From assembly GCF_030272615.1 (NCBI RefSeq), contig NC_081411.1, positions 835,688,136 through 835,752,135 of the forward strand: a DNA stretch of 64,000 nucleotides. Direction: 5' to 3'. Shown in pieces: positions 1-11,590 of this stretch. Position 1 is the stretch's first letter; every line of letters begins with the position of its first letter. Source of the DNA: Cryptomeria japonica (taxonomy: Eukaryota > Streptophyta > Pinopsida > Cupressales > Cupressaceae). A model generated the notes under the pieces. It did no database searches. It was not told the DNA's origin and saw nothing but the letters and a program-made list of their open reading frames with translations. The translations under genes and the position numbers were made by a program.

Positions 1-326
1 TGGATGAATTTCTTCAATCATTCCCCTAACCAATCAATCATTCACGCTTCTAGTATCCTTATGTTGTCTTGTCAATCTTGCTTTCATCTCATGCTTATGC
101 ACTTGTAGGTGAGATCCACAAACAAACAATTTGAAGGAGAAAGAAGGACAATGGAGAATTATGGAGGAGACATTCGCATTTGTGATGGTTTGTGTTTGAA
201 TTGAATGTTTTATTTTCATATCTCTATTGAATGTTTGTAGGTTTTCTTATCATTGCAATTGAGTTTTCGTGATTAAGCTAGTCTAATTTGCTATTTGCTT
301 TGATGGTTTCCAAATTCCTATCTACA
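1..326 (+). repeat. 5' LTR of element Z (3' portion only)
   Basis: It aligns base for base with 8595-8920. Six differences in 326 bases, mostly transitions, point to a fairly recent insertion. It ends in TCTACA, the inverse of TGTAGA at the start of the 3' LTR. Confidence 0.9.
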
Positions 327-331
327 TTAAT

Positions 332-349
332 TGGTGAACCCGACGTGAA
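332..349 (+). other. Primer-binding site of element Z
   Basis: TGGTGAACCCGACGTGAA starts with the TGG that pairs with a tRNA CCA end, five bases after the LTR end. I cannot name the tRNA with certainty. It is not the initiator-Met site used by the Copia-type elements A, B and C. Confidence 0.6.
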
Positions 350-443
350 ACTAACCATTTAACCATGTTTTGAGTGCCTTTTGAGCTTATGTGCAGTTGA
401 AAAACCCAAGAAATAGGGCAATTCAGGGCTTTCTAGGCACTTT

Positions 444-628
444 TGCGCCTGTGTAGGAGGGATCTGCACTTGTGTCAAAGGGATCTGCGCCTGTGTCAAT
501 GCATTCTGTGCCTATGTCAAAGGGATTTGCACCTGTGTCAATGCATTTTGCGCCTATGTCAAAGGGATTTGCGCCTATGTCAATGCATTCTGCGCCTGTG
601 TCAAGACATTCTGCACTTGTGTAAGGCC
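444..628 (+). repeat. 21-bp tandem array in the leader of Z
   Basis: Nearly nine copies with an exact 21-bp step start at 444, 465, 486, 507, 528, 549, 570, 591 and 612. The core is TGCGCCTRTGTCA, followed alternately by AAGGGATT and ATGCATTC, which gives a 42-bp higher-order unit. Because 21 is a multiple of three the array stays open as a false reading frame. I do not consider it coding. Arrays of the same period stand at the same place in elements G and E. Confidence 0.9.
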
Positions 629-2712
629 AAAAACAGAGGTGAAAATCAGTGTTTTTACTTGCAAATTACTTTTCTTTGCATTCTGTTCTTGTATTCTGGT
701 TTTTCCTTGGTACTAATTCTCTGTGCAACACCTTGGCATTACGCATGGCGAAGACAAAAATGAAACTACTAACAAATCTTATGCAGGTTCGCTAGTCAAA
801 GACCAAACAAATCACATTTCTAACTTAGTGATTTTGCAGGTTGCCTTATATTCCAACCAAACTTTGTGTTTGTGATTCATAATTAGGCACCTAGTATGTT
901 TTCTAAGTAGGATGGAATGAATATGTGTTCACTTTGCTTGTCAAGTTTGGCATTAGAGTAGGAGAGTATGCTCTCATCCTTCTTAGGGTGATCAAAAATC
1001 CAGATCTTCGATACCATTCTCATGTCTTGGATTGTTTGTTACCTTTAGAGGGCCTGCCTTCTCGACCATTTGCTTTCTTTTGCAAGCAAGTGACAATCGT
1101 GAGAGGGGAATGACCCAAAGTGAGCACAACTAGAGTACCTTGGCATTCTAACTCACTATAAATAAATACTTGATGGGCGAAAGCTTTGAAGGAAGGGTTA
1201 CATGGGAGTTGTAGTTACTTGGGAAGTGATGACCCTTGGACTCTTTCTCATATTAGCATCTAAGTAGGGCCTCACGGTCTAAATCATGCTTGCATGACTA
1301 CATTTGTTTGGTATATTGGTGGGCTTATGTCTCAATCACGCTTGTGTGACACCAAGGAGTAACGCTTAACAGAAATCCTTATTAAACACCTTGTATTTAG
1401 AGGCCAAAAATCCTTCTAGTTGCTTGAGAAGGAGTTTGGATACTTGGAAGAGATACTAAGTTTGCCATGGGGAGATTTCCATGGGGACTGATGCTTGGTT
1501 GCCCTGAGAAGTGAGTGTCGTGGAGGGGAGCCCATGGGGTCAAGCATCTATGTATTCTCCTTGAATCTCATAACGAGTCTACCTCTCAAGTACCTACTAT
1601 CCTTACCTACCATAAGAAATGTGTGAATGAGCATGATTGTCTTGAGTCTAAGTTAAAATATCTTGTCTTCTTTGCTTGTCAAAAGTTGAGTTGTGTCTCA
1701 TTTCAAAAACAAGACAAATTGATTCAAAACAAGGTTAAACACAAGAGTATTTCATTCAACAAAGTTCAGAACACCTTCAAACATGGTTGTCAAACATTTT
1801 TCAAAATCTTGTCTCAACATTCATGTCACTTAGATTTAGGTCCTCCATTGTCCATACTTAAGGCTTAGAGCATCATTCTTGCATTCCACTTGGTCCATTT
1901 CATTTAGGTGTCCATTTGCATGTCCTTATTAGGTTCTCATTTAGGTGTTCCCTTGCATGTCATTATTAGGTCCTCACTTAGGTGTCATATTGCATGTCCA
2001 ACATTAGGTTCATCCTAGGTTTTCATTTTGCAAATTCATTATCAAGTACCAAGGTTAGGTTTCACCTAGGTCATACTCCTTTGCATATCAATAAGGGTCA
2101 TCCATTTGCATGTGTCCTCTTGCATTAGAGTAATACCATTTCATAATTCAACCTTAGGTTTTGTCTTAGGTTGACATTGTCATACATTTGCATTTGCATC
2201 CTTGTCCTCATAACATTAGGTCACATTTGCATACCCTAGGTCTCTTCATTAAGCTTAGGTCATTATCATATCATATTAGGGTCATTTGCATAGTAATTGT
2301 CCCTTTGCATATAGTGTCCAAACTAGGTTTTGTCATACTTGAGTAATGCAAATCTTTGATAAACCCGAAGTCATTGTTAGGAAGTCTGGACCTTATCAAA
2401 CTTTTGTCTTTTTGTCATCAATGTCATTTGGTCAAACCTAGCTTAGTATCCAAGCATATAGGGGAGACATTGTCATTTTGTCCTTTTGTCACTTGGTCCT
2501 TTTTTCCTTTGAGGTCTAGACATCATTTCAATTTCCTAAGGGTCTCATTTTTAGAATTGCATTCATGAGTTTGTCAAAATCTTGAAAAAAGAACAAAAGC
2601 ATAGGTTGCACTCTTGCCATAGATTGCATTTTCATCTATTTAGTTTGCATTTAGTTGCATATCATACATTATCCTTGAAAAATTCCAAAAATATTGCATT
2701 TGCATAAGTGAC
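629..2712 (+). other. Leader of element Z, partly shared with element G
   Basis: No convincing coding sequence. The block at about 880-1640 is clearly similar to the reverse complement of 25,700-26,470 in element G; for example GAGAGGGGAATGACC and TGGGGTCAAGCATCTA are shared. From about 1890 to 2340 there are loose repeats of roughly 40-60 bases built from TTAGGT and TTGCAT words. The rest is AT-rich with no recognisable feature. Confidence 0.7.
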
Positions 2713-5286
2713 ATGCCTATTGAAATAAGGTCAAAATCTAAGAAGATGGGCGAACCAACGTATCAACCTATTGACAACATATCAAACTCATAGTTTCAAA
2801 CTAGTCAAACAGTACAAATTGAAGGTTCGTCAAGCACATCATTACTGCCCTATGGAATGGTTCAACTTGGACTACCTCCATTATATGAACCAGTGTTTGT
2901 ACCCATGAAACCAGGACATGGAAGTGTTCCACCAACACCAAGAGGAAATGCACCTTTTGATTGGAATCAACCGAACCTGCAACATGACATTCAAACTCAA
3001 ACATTATATGAGGAACAAAATCTTTCACAAGGATTTGGTTCAGATCAAGGCATTCAACAAGAAACAAATCCAAGTATTTTACCAGATTCTTCATCAGATT
3101 CCGATGCTTTCGATGATGTTGATATGTTCCTTAAAGATCCAAAGTTGACGAAAAAGATGGATAAATTCTTGAACAAGGTCTTTAAGATGTTCCCACAAAA
3201 ATATCTTGACATGATGAGTAATGTGGTCTCCTCAAGTGAGCAAATCAATGTGCAAAAACAACAAGGCGGTGAGCTGTTAAGTTTCTCTCCACATCCAAAT
3301 GAAGAAAATGTGCAACAAAAAACTCGACACACCTTGATGAGTAAACGTGCTTCAAAAATGTTGACAGTGACTATTCCTCAAAAGTCAACATTCGAAACAA
3401 TAAACAATCCATTGTTTAATGCAACACCTTTAACACTAGATCAAATGATGGCCACACAAATGTTGATGACAGGTGTCCCTCAACAAGAAGTGATTCCTCA
3501 AATACCTAAAAGTGGATCCAAATCTAAGATGCAAGAAAGATTTATGACTGGAATGTCTGATCTTACAAATGTTCAAAGTGCATTTCCTTCATGTCAAAAC
3601 ATTGATCCCTTGTCAGAATCCCCCATGCATATCCAAAGTCCAACCCCATGTCAAGAGGATAATTTAGAGCATGAAGAAACGTGTCTTAAAACAGATCAAG
3701 ATCAAGATCTCGAAACCTTATCATCCCATCCAATTGTTGACCAGGACCCCATATTCCCAGACACTCATGATGATTCCCATATTCTTGTCCATCCTATCCA
3801 AAGCCCTATTGACACTCCATTCCCCGAGCAAGATCAAGATATCCCAGTTCATCCAATCCCAAACGATCCCATTCCATTTCATGAAAAAAATGTCCTTTCA
3901 AATCCCATTGACATTCCACCTCCCAAGCAAGATCAAGATATCCCTTCCATCCTTTCCGATGGTCCCATTGAAAGTCAAGAGCAAAGCAACTTTAAAGAGG
4001 ATTCCAATGATCTTCCTCCTTGTCAAGATCAAATTATTCCTTTAAATCCTCCACAAGATCCTTTTGTTCCTCCATCTCCTTGTCTTAATGCTCCATATAC
4101 ACTCCAAGATCACATTTCTTTTGATGATCCCATTATTTCTCCCATTCCATCTCTTGAAGAGCCTATCATTGAACCATGTCCACGACACAATCCTAGCCCC
4201 CCTCATGATCCTAATCCCCCTCATGATTCTAACGTGTCAGTGCAAGATGTTCATGAACCCTCGACATGCATAATGGGTTCTTCCACTTTGGTGCAATCCG
4301 ATCCACTTCAAGATCTCATTATTTCTCTCATATCATATCCACCTCATAATGGACTCGTGTCTTCTTCCCAAAGAAAAGAGTATCCTACAAGTCAAGATAT
4401 TCATAAAGGCAAAGGAGTAGATCTCCATAAGCAAGAACCCCTCCATATCAAAGAAGATCTTAAGGGTCATGCCTACACAACTCACTCTCAAGAAGTTGGT
4501 ACCCCTACTAAATCCAACATCCCTTCAAAATCCAAACATATCCCTTCCCCTTCATACCTTCCATCCATCTTAGGTCCTTATATCCCTTCGTCCTCTACGC
4601 AAGGTCAGCAAAGGTACACATCCTTGAGTAAATTTCATCAATCCAAAAGAAGTCCATTTCATTCATATCCATCCATGCATTCCTTTCCCCCTCCAAGCAA
4701 TTTGGATGCCAAGTATAAACGTCATAAGTCTAGCAATCAACATGTATTCAAGGAACAACATGTCCAATAGAATCGACATGTCAAAACAAAGAACAATATG
4801 ATCTATAAAGAAAAAAATATATCCAAAAGGCCACAAAGGCCCATTGCTCAAAAACAAAAGTCAAAATATATATGGGTTCCTAAATCCCTTATGCAAGCAA
4901 TGCACTCCAAGGAACCACAAAAGCATGAAAAATCAAAAACCATGTGGACCCCTAAGCGGCTCCTTGAAGCACAAAAGTCTAAAGAAACATCAAAATTGGC
5001 ATCTAAAATTGCTATTCTTCCATCCAAACTTTCTAAGTCTGTTCCTCCATCACCTTCTTCATCCATTTTGGGCCCTTATGTCCCAAAATCCATAGCTATT
5101 CCTTCATCAAAATCTCCATATCCAAAACCCACTCTTCCTCCACCAGTCCATCACCCCTCAAGGTGTGTGCCAATGTTGATCTTGCCTACATTTCCATCCA
5201 CTGAAGCCCAATTCTTCCAATACCCTATCCATTATCCAATGCATATTTTCCATCCTTCGATCCCTTTGATCCCATCCTTTGCATAA
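2713..5286 (+). pseudogene. Long disordered protein frame of element Z, function unknown
   Basis: From an ATG at 2713 one frame runs 857 codons to a TAA at 5284-5286. It is interrupted only by TAG at 2791-2793 and 4768-4770, each one C-to-T change from CAG. The product is rich in Ser, Pro, Gln, His and Asp. Residues about 120-170 form a short acidic and lysine-rich patch that could fold. The middle carries repeated QDQDIP and HPI words, and the C-terminal third is basic and proline-rich with repeated ILGPY words. There is no zinc knuckle, protease or polymerase motif. Its place after the leader is that of a gag gene, so a gag-derived or accessory protein is possible, but I do not recognise the family. 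Confidence 0.55.
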
Positions 5287-7389
5287 ATCCTTGCCTTAGT
5301 TTCATCTTATTTTCCATGTCCTTATCCTACCAACGTCTTTGAGCATACTTTTAAAGGTCATGGTCCATTTTTTTCAAGGCTACTATCCAAACAAAAAGAT
5401 GTTTGAGTCCTTCTTCCATCCCCTATCATGTGTCCATCTTCTATTGAAAAAGTCAAAATAATACAAAAAGTGAAAAAAAAAAAGACAAAAGAAAAAAGTA
5501 AAGCAAAAATAATTCGTCCACTGGTGAAAACCTGGCAAACAAGTGCCTTGGGAAAGTACTGTGATGAAAACCTGGCAAACAGGCGTCATGCATAATTTAT
5601 GAACTTCTTGCACACCACACTTGGGGGTAGGTTTCCTCCTTCATATCCTATTGCCCTTCATTATCCTATCATACCATGTCATACTCCTCCATTATCCTAT
5701 TGTCCCTCATGTCCATTTCCTCTTTCCACCTTTGATCTTGACAAGGCTGAGGATCTTCATGAGCATCATGTATCTTGTTTGCAGCTTTTAGTCCATCATA
5801 GCTTTTGGTCTTTATCCATTTGCTTATTGTAACCTTTCATCCATATTCCCTGTCTTATTGCAACTTTCTGCCACTATCCCTTAGCCTACCTTGACCTTCT
5901 GTCCATGTCCCTTATCCATTCTTGGTCTTGCTTATCCTATCCATATCTTATCACTATCCATACACTCTGTTTCATTCCTTGATCTTGATCTGACATAAGG
6001 ATGCAAAATTTAAACATGGTTTCAAAAACCTCTTGACATGTCCCTCATGCCATGTCACTGCTTTACATTGTCATATCCAGTCTCTTGTCCCATCACGCCA
6101 TAGCCCTTGAAAATTGCATCCGTATTGTCTCCATAATAAAAGGCCTTTGTCTTCCCTCTATCCACCATCATTTCAGAAAGCCTATTTATTCACCTATCAT
6201 ATTCCTTGCCTTGCTAGACACTAGGGGAAAAATCATAAAAATTGAACAATGTCCTGAAAAAAATAATAAAAATTGAAAAATGTCCTGAAAAAATAATAAA
6301 AATTGAAAAATGTCCTTAAAAAAATCCCAAAAAAATCAAATAATGTCCTGAAAAAATCCCTAAAAATCAAATAAAGTCCTGAAAAAATGAACAAAAAAAA
6401 TTGTAAAAACTCGAAAAACAAAACAAAAATATCCCCTTTGTGCATAGACAGATCGCTGAGCATACCTCCAATGACACGCAATCACACACTGCGCTTTACT
6501 GAGATCATGTGTTAACAGATGAACTTTTCAATCAAACCAGACATTCAAATTGATTAAAATTGTCATATCAATCAATCAACATCAATATCATTTGTCTTAT
6601 ATAGGGTGTGGTATGCTCGAAACTAGATTGTGTCCTATCTTAGACGGGGTGCCGCTTGTCCTGAAACCAGATAGCATGATCGTCCTATCAACACTTTCAA
6701 CTTTTGACCATGAAGATCAAGATGTTTGTTTGACTTGTTGGAATTAGCGAGTCTTATCATTTATTGATTTATATTTGATCATGTTCCTATGTTGCTCGAT
6801 GATGTCACTGAGTGATTTAGAGTGACCGAGATGGTTCATGGTCCTTTTTCTTTTCTTTGTTGTGTTTGCTGTTTATGGAATGTTTGTCACAAACTGGGGC
6901 AACTATATCATTGGGTGTCTGTGATAAGTACGTTCGCTTTGTGAATGCTGCACATACCTTGACCCTTGATGTATGCACCCTAGGATGCTTCACTCATTCC
7001 TTGTGTGCAATGTGTCTGTATTTTGCAAAAGGGGTTGCGTTTCAACTTTGGCCTTCAATGCCATGATTCTCTTCATCCGCTTTGCTACAATAAATAAAGG
7101 TTCTCACCTACTTATGTGCATTTGTGAAAGCAAGTTTTCCTTCATCTCTAACTGTCCTCTGTCTAATTTCTTCTTACTAACATTTCTTCTATCAGTCTTG
7201 GCAGTCTGTTTGATCCATTCGAACCTATCATCTTCTGTCATTCTTATCGATCACTTGGCCTCTTTTTTGGATGTTTCCGGCCAATTCCTTGAGGGGGCAT
7301 GCATATGTCATCGTTATTGTTTGGGGCATTTTTCATTATTGTTCTTTGAAACAACGCTTAGAATCGCATTGTCTCAAAGAGGGGCAAAA
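5287..7389 (+). other. 3' untranslated tail of element Z with A-rich repeats
   Basis: No gene is supported. At 5460-5600 an A-rich stretch followed by GTGAAAACCTGGCAA resembles the sequence just after the integrase of element E (36,840-36,930), as if gag-pol had been deleted between leader and tail. At 6230-6400 a tandem repeat of about 30 bases alternates TGTCCTGAAAAAAT with AATAAAAATTGAAAAA. A purine tract TGAGGGGGCAT lies near 7290. Confidence 0.6.
7371..7389 (+). other. Polypurine tract of element Z
   Basis: CAAAGAGGGGCAAAA directly precedes the 3' LTR start TGTAG at 7390. The same 20 bases, CAAAGAGGGGCAAAATGTAG, occur at the 3' LTR of element E. Confidence 0.8.
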
Positions 7390-7726
7390 TGTAGACGTCT
7401 AAAAATGGTCAACGCTTGCGAAGTCATACTTTAACATTTGCGCATTGCCTTATTTTAGGGTTTTTTGCATCGCATTAACATTTCTCCTATGTTGCGCACT
7501 TGGTCTTTATCATTTGCGAGCATCGAGTCCTTCTTTTGCATTCTTCATTTGTCTCACTTTCGAATTTGGTCTTGTCGATAGCAATCTTCAGTCATGATTT
7601 TGGTCAATCTTATCCTATCGCATCAATGTGCATGCTCATTTAGCATATTTTGACATTGTCAATTCGATTTCATTTTGGACATCGTCAATCCTAATCGATG
7701 ATAGAATTAGGGTTTTGTCCTCTGGT

Positions 7727-7989
7727 CAATCTTGTCATTTTGCGATCCATTTGTCATCAATCTTGTCATTTTACGATCAATTTCTCATCGATCGTTGTCA
7801 TCAATCTTGTCATTTTGTGATCGATTTCTCATCAATCGTTGTCATTTTCAATCTTGTCATTTTGCGATCGATTTGTCATCAATCGTTGTCATTTTCAATC
7901 TTGTCATTTTGCGATCAATTTGTCATCGATTGTTGTCATTTTCAATCTTGTCATTTTGCGATCGATTTGTCATCAATCGTCGTCCTTCT
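7727..7989 (+). repeat. 47-bp tandem array inside the Z LTR
   Basis: Four units start at 7802, 7849, 7896 and 7943 with an exact 47-bp step. They are preceded by shorter copies at 7727 and 7758. Each unit begins CAATCTTGTCATTTTGCGAT and contains GCGATCGA-type words. The position upstream of the TATA box makes it a candidate enhancer-type array, which is inference only. Confidence 0.85.
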
Positions 7990-8587
7990 CAATCATGTCA
8001 ATTTGGATCAATTAGTTATTGTTCCTCATCAATTGGCACATTTATCAATCAAATCATTTATTAGCATTGGTCCTTTGTTAGTCAGAATCATGATCAAATC
8101 AAATCGATATCAATTATCTTTTGTCAAGACCTAATTATCGTCCTTGCATTTCTAATTCATCTTTTAGGGTTTTATTCATTTAATCTTGTTTGTCATTTTC
8201 CCTCTAGGATTAATAATTTATTTATTTATCCTAAGTCTTCTTGTCACAATTAAATATTTATTTAATTGGCTAATTAATTCCTCCTCTTTTTGTAAATTAA
8301 TTAATGAATGAAAAATTATTAATTAATTTACCTAATTTTCATCAATTTCCTAATTTCCAAGTCATCATTTCTAACCTAATTTTCTAATTTCTCTTAAATT
8401 CCTAAATGTCTATTTCTATTTCAAATTCTTGTCATAATCCTTGCATAGCAATTTGCCATAAATTGTCATAAATTGTCATAATCCTTGCATAGCAATTTGT
8501 CATACACTTGTCATAATTTTGCTATTCTTGATTTGAATTTCCATTCGAATCAATTTCATGCTAATCTTGTCTTTTCTCCAATTTATC

Positions 8588-8595
8588 TATAAATT
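8588..8595 (+). promoter_or_regulatory. TATA box of the Z LTR
   Basis: TATAAATT lies 333 bases before the LTR end in an otherwise mixed sequence. The 5' LTR copy begins in the window just after the corresponding position. Confidence 0.5.
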
Positions 8596-8920
8596 GGATG
8601 AATTTCTTCAATCATTCCCCTGACCGATCAATCAATCACGCTTCTAGTATCCTTATGTTGTCTTGTCAATCTTGCTTTCATCTCATGCTTATGCACTTGT
8701 AGGTGAGATCCACAAACAAACAATTTGAAGGAGAAAGAAGGACAATGGAGAATTATGGAGGAGACATTCGCATTTGTGATGGTTTGTGTTTGAATTGAAT
8801 GTTTTATTTTCATATCTCTATTGAATGTTTGTAGGTTTTCTTATCATTGCAATTGAGTTTTCGTGATTGAGCTAGTCTAATTTGCTATTTGCTTTGATGA
8901 TTTCCAAATTTCTATCTACA

Positions 8921-9541
8921 CAATTAGTTCGGGATGAAGAAGGGGTAAATCATAATCATTGTTATCATTAGGTGTTTCAACATTCATGACATAATGCTCA
9001 TAGCTTGGCATAGAATAGGTATTGTCATAGATTAAATGTTTTTGAGAATGGTCCGTCTCAAGCATTTCCAAAGACAAAATCAATATTAGCATTGTGTAGT
9101 TCACACTCAAGTGGTTCTTCAACTGACATTTGTCCCTTAAATGAATGGATTATATCAATACACACATCTTTAATACTACAAATTCCTTCTTGATTGCCCT
9201 CATTTGCATTTAGAAGTTGACATACTTGTGCACATGATAAAGATGATTCTTCTAATAGATTTTGTCTCCTTTCAAACTCAACTTCTTCTGGACTAATAGT
9301 CAATCCAACTTGACTATCTCTTAATTCTTCTATGGTTCTGCCATATCTGATCTTTGTTTGTGCTTCTTGTGGCATTACTTCTCTGTCTTTGTCATTCCCT
9401 TTTCTTTTTGCATACACCTCTTTTCTCTGAATTCTGAGTTTCTCTTGTCTTCTTTCTAACTTTATCTTTTGTTTTGCAATAGACAAATCTTCTTTCGTGA
9501 TAGTTGCTTGGTCTTCATTGTGTTCTTTACTTGAAGTAGTA
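8921..9541 (-). pseudogene. G linker between protease and RT, distal piece
   Basis: A minus-strand frame runs from the A insertion to the Z insertion. It is Lys/Glu/Arg-rich with a probable coiled coil (QKIKLERRQEKLRIQRKEV). It ends in LPLLHPELI, which matches LPLIYPNLI in the linker of element E just before 33,230. This places both A and Z insertions inside the same linker. Biochemical role unknown. Confidence 0.6.
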
Positions 9542-9546
9542 AATAA
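9542..9546. repeat. Target-site duplication of A, left copy (AATAA)
   Basis: AATAA directly precedes the LTR start TGTTGG. The matching copy is at 16177-16181. It marks insertion into the linker of element G. Confidence 0.85.
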
Positions 9547-9820
9547 TGTTGGCATATGCACACTCCAATGAGACATTGTATGTGATTGAAGGTTTTGTCA
9601 TTGATGGCAACCTTACAATCCTATGGCACTGGCAAGGCATTACACCGACAATGCATTACATCGGCAAGATAGTTCACCGGCATCAACAGATCACACTCTA
9701 CACCGGCACAGAGAAAGGAAGCATACCGACATAGAGGCCAACATGATTTTTGTTATATTACATTTTGTTTATTATTGTAAAAACCTTGTAAGCCGACTTG
9801 GCAAGTTGTAAAATGACTCT

Positions 9821-9828
9821 TATATATG
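9821..9828 (+). promoter_or_regulatory. TATA box of the A 5' LTR
   Basis: TATATATG lies within CTCTTATATATGAAAGAG. The 3' LTR copy reads TATATATAAAAG at 15637-15648. It is the best TATA candidate in the LTR. Confidence 0.5.
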
Positions 9829-10315
9829 AAAGAGATCATTGTGGGCATTTTTGTAAGTAAGCAAGGTATGTAAGCGAAAAAGGAAGATATTAGGTAGACC
9901 TATTATGCGAAATATAGGTTAAAGGTTTTATGTAAAGAGCAGAGCAGAAACCGGTACTAGATAAGGCATTATAGATGCTATTGTAAAGCAGTACAAGATA
10001 TTGGATTTGTATAATCCACATTGTAAGTCAGTGAGACTTCCCATTGAGTAGTGAGCTCTAGGCAATTGGCCTTCCTACATGTGTAGGCCCCTTTTGTAAG
10101 TAATATTCTCTTATTGACCAGTAAGTGGATATTGTGGGCCAGAAATCCCACTGAGGTTTTTCCCACACCAGGTTTCCTCGTTAAATCCTTGTGTCATGGT
10201 GTGCTTTTCATGTGGATGTTTTTAATTCTATTTATTTCATTATTTCTTGCATACCGGTACACTGTTATAATATGTTTTGCATGTTTTAAGTTGAGAAATT
10301 CTAATTATCGGTTAG

Positions 10316-10348
10316 ATACTGATTCACCCCCCCCCTCTCAGTATCTAT
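10316..10348 (+). other. Poly-C-loop hairpin at the 3' end of the A 5' LTR
   Basis: AGATACTGA and TCAGTATCT are perfect 9-bp arms around a 15-base loop containing C9. The 3' LTR copy (16131-16163) keeps the stem with one G-U type pair. B and C carry related hairpins with different but pairing stem bases. Confidence 0.7.
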
Positions 10349-10363
10349 GAGTTTCCTAACAAT

Positions 10364-10375
10364 TGGTAATAGAGC
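10364..10375 (+). other. Primer-binding site of element A (initiator Met tRNA type)
   Basis: TGGTAATAGAGC lies two bases after the LTR end. It differs at two positions from the standard plant initiator-Met site TGGTATCAGAGC, which element C keeps intact. Confidence 0.8.
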
Positions 10376-10432
10376 TTGGTCCTCTATTTTTAGAAGCCTG
10401 ACAACTTGAGGAAGATCTTGACATCGGTAAAG

Positions 10433-11590
10433 ATGGAAAATCTGATGAAGCAACTTGAAGTAGCTCTCTTAGACTATGACATAGAAAAATTAAAAAATAT
10501 CAAACTAGAAGATGATCTAAAAGCACCTCAAGATATCATTCAGGGACTTCAAGAGAATCTTACTATTGCAAGAAATAAGAGAAGAGAACTTTGTGAAAAG
10601 AAGCAAAATGAGAATGATGAAAAGGAATCACTCAATGGTATGTTAAGTAAGCTAAAACTGGAGAACATAACTACAAAGAATGAGATGCAGGATATGACTA
10701 TGAGATTTTGTAAAGAGATTGAAGATAGGAAGAAGAATGAAGAAGAATTGACCAGAAGACTAAGTGATGCAACAAATGAGAATACAAGACTTAGCTATGA
10801 AAATGATTTATTAAAGACATATTTGATGCACACTTAGAATGACTCCAATGAATTGATGAGATAGAAAGAAGTCTTAGAAAGAGAACTAGAAATTGCAAAT
10901 TAGCATAAAGAAAAATTCAAGAAAAGCTCAGAGGAACTTGGTAACTTTCTGAAGAATCAAAAACCTAAAGGTGACACTTCTGGAATTGGCTTTGAAGTTG
11001 GTGAAAGCTCTAGTGCTGTAAACACACAGGATCACAACAAACTGGTAAGGCAACCTAATGCTTATAAATTCAATGGAAAATGCTTTAACTGTAATAAGTA
11101 TGGTCATAGAGAAAATGAATGTAGATCTAGAAATTATCAGAATATCAACACACCCACCGGTCAATGTTCAAAATGCAACAAAGTTGGTCACAATTCTAAA
11201 AATTGCAGAATGAATGTGAGATGTTATGTTTGTGGAAGATTTGGACATTTATCTAATAAATGTAGAACACAAACTAGCATAGGTTATGGGAAATCTATTT
11301 AGAAGATTAATGTGACTTGTTATGCATGTAACAAGATTGGGCATATTGCAAAATTTTGTAGAAGTAAAGGATCATCGGTAGACAACAAAAGTTCTAGCTT
11401 GAAAGGTAAAGAAAAAGTTGAAGAGGTTAAGCAAGAATTCTCAAAACAATGGATTAGAAAAGCTGATCTAAATATTGGGAATACTCCTCCACCGGTAGAA
11501 CCAGTCAATGATTCACCGACAGGACAAAGTGATGCTTCACCGGCAGGACAAAGTGATGCTCCACCGGTAGGAAGTTCTTCATCAAATTGA
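10433..11590 (+). pseudogene. A ORF1: coiled-coil and four-zinc-knuckle gag-like protein
   Basis: One frame runs from ATG 10433 to TGA 11588-11590, about 385 codons. It has four in-frame TAGs (10835, 10862, 10901, 11300), all one C-to-T step from CAG, and no frameshift. Residues 1 to about 190 are predicted coiled coil, rich in Glu, Lys, Asn and Leu. Four CX2CX4HX4C knuckles follow, starting at 11081, 11165, 11222 and 11318; the last reads CYACNKIGHIAKFC. The C-terminal tail repeats GQSDA and AGQSDAP words. Zinc knuckles of this type bind RNA in gag proteins. There is no recognisable UBN2 or Retrotrans_gag core, so the capsid-like part is absent or very diverged. ORF2 starts 306 bases downstream. 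Confidence 0.75.
11510..11575 (+). repeat. 27-bp coding repeat in A ORF1
   Basis: Two and a half copies of a 27-bp unit around CACCGGCAGGACAAAGTGAT encode PTGQSDAS-like repeats in the C-terminal tail. Confidence 0.7.

Larger units (their letters stand above)
1..8920 (+). mobile_element. Element Z: pol-less Tat-like Ty3/gypsy LTR retrotransposon, 5' LTR cut by window edge
   Basis: The first 326 bases recur at 8595-8920 with six substitutions and no indels, so the window opens inside the 5' LTR. The element then has a primer-binding site, a long leader, one long frame (2713-5286), an A-rich tail, a polypurine tract and a complete 3' LTR. No protease, reverse transcriptase, RNase H or integrase motif is visible in any frame. 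The leader matches that of element G and the polypurine tract matches that of element E, both Tat-like. I infer a non-autonomous derivative mobilised in trans. It is inserted in element G, whose protease-RT linker resumes at 8921. Its target duplication cannot be checked because the left end lies outside the window. Confidence 0.85.
7390..8920 (+). repeat. 3' LTR of element Z
   Basis: 1,531 bp starting TGTAGACGTC after the polypurine tract and ending TATCTACA, with matched TGTAGA/TCTACA termini. It contains a 47-bp tandem array and a TATA box. Confidence 0.9.
9547..10361 (+). repeat. 5' LTR of element A
   Basis: 815 bp from TGTTGGCATATG to TTTCCTAACA. It is 17 bases longer than the 3' LTR because of a short duplication near 9645 flanked by GCATTACA words. 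It carries a TATA box and, at its 3' end, a 9-bp inverted repeat around a run of nine C. Confidence 0.92.

Noticed and set aside
444-628. CRISPR-like repeat spacing of the leader arrays
   Set aside because: Cores are about 10 bases and degenerate, the context is a plant retrotransposon leader, and no cas gene or typical repeat length is present.
444-763. Open frame of 106 codons with CQRDLHL-type repeats
   Set aside because: It exists only because the 21-bp repeat is a multiple of three. No other coding evidence.
7628-8134. Open frame of 168 codons in the Z LTR
   Set aside because: Created by the 47-bp tandem array in an LTR. Composition follows the repeat.
8921-8925. CAATT as target duplication of Z
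   Set aside because: The left flank of Z is outside the window, so it cannot be verified.
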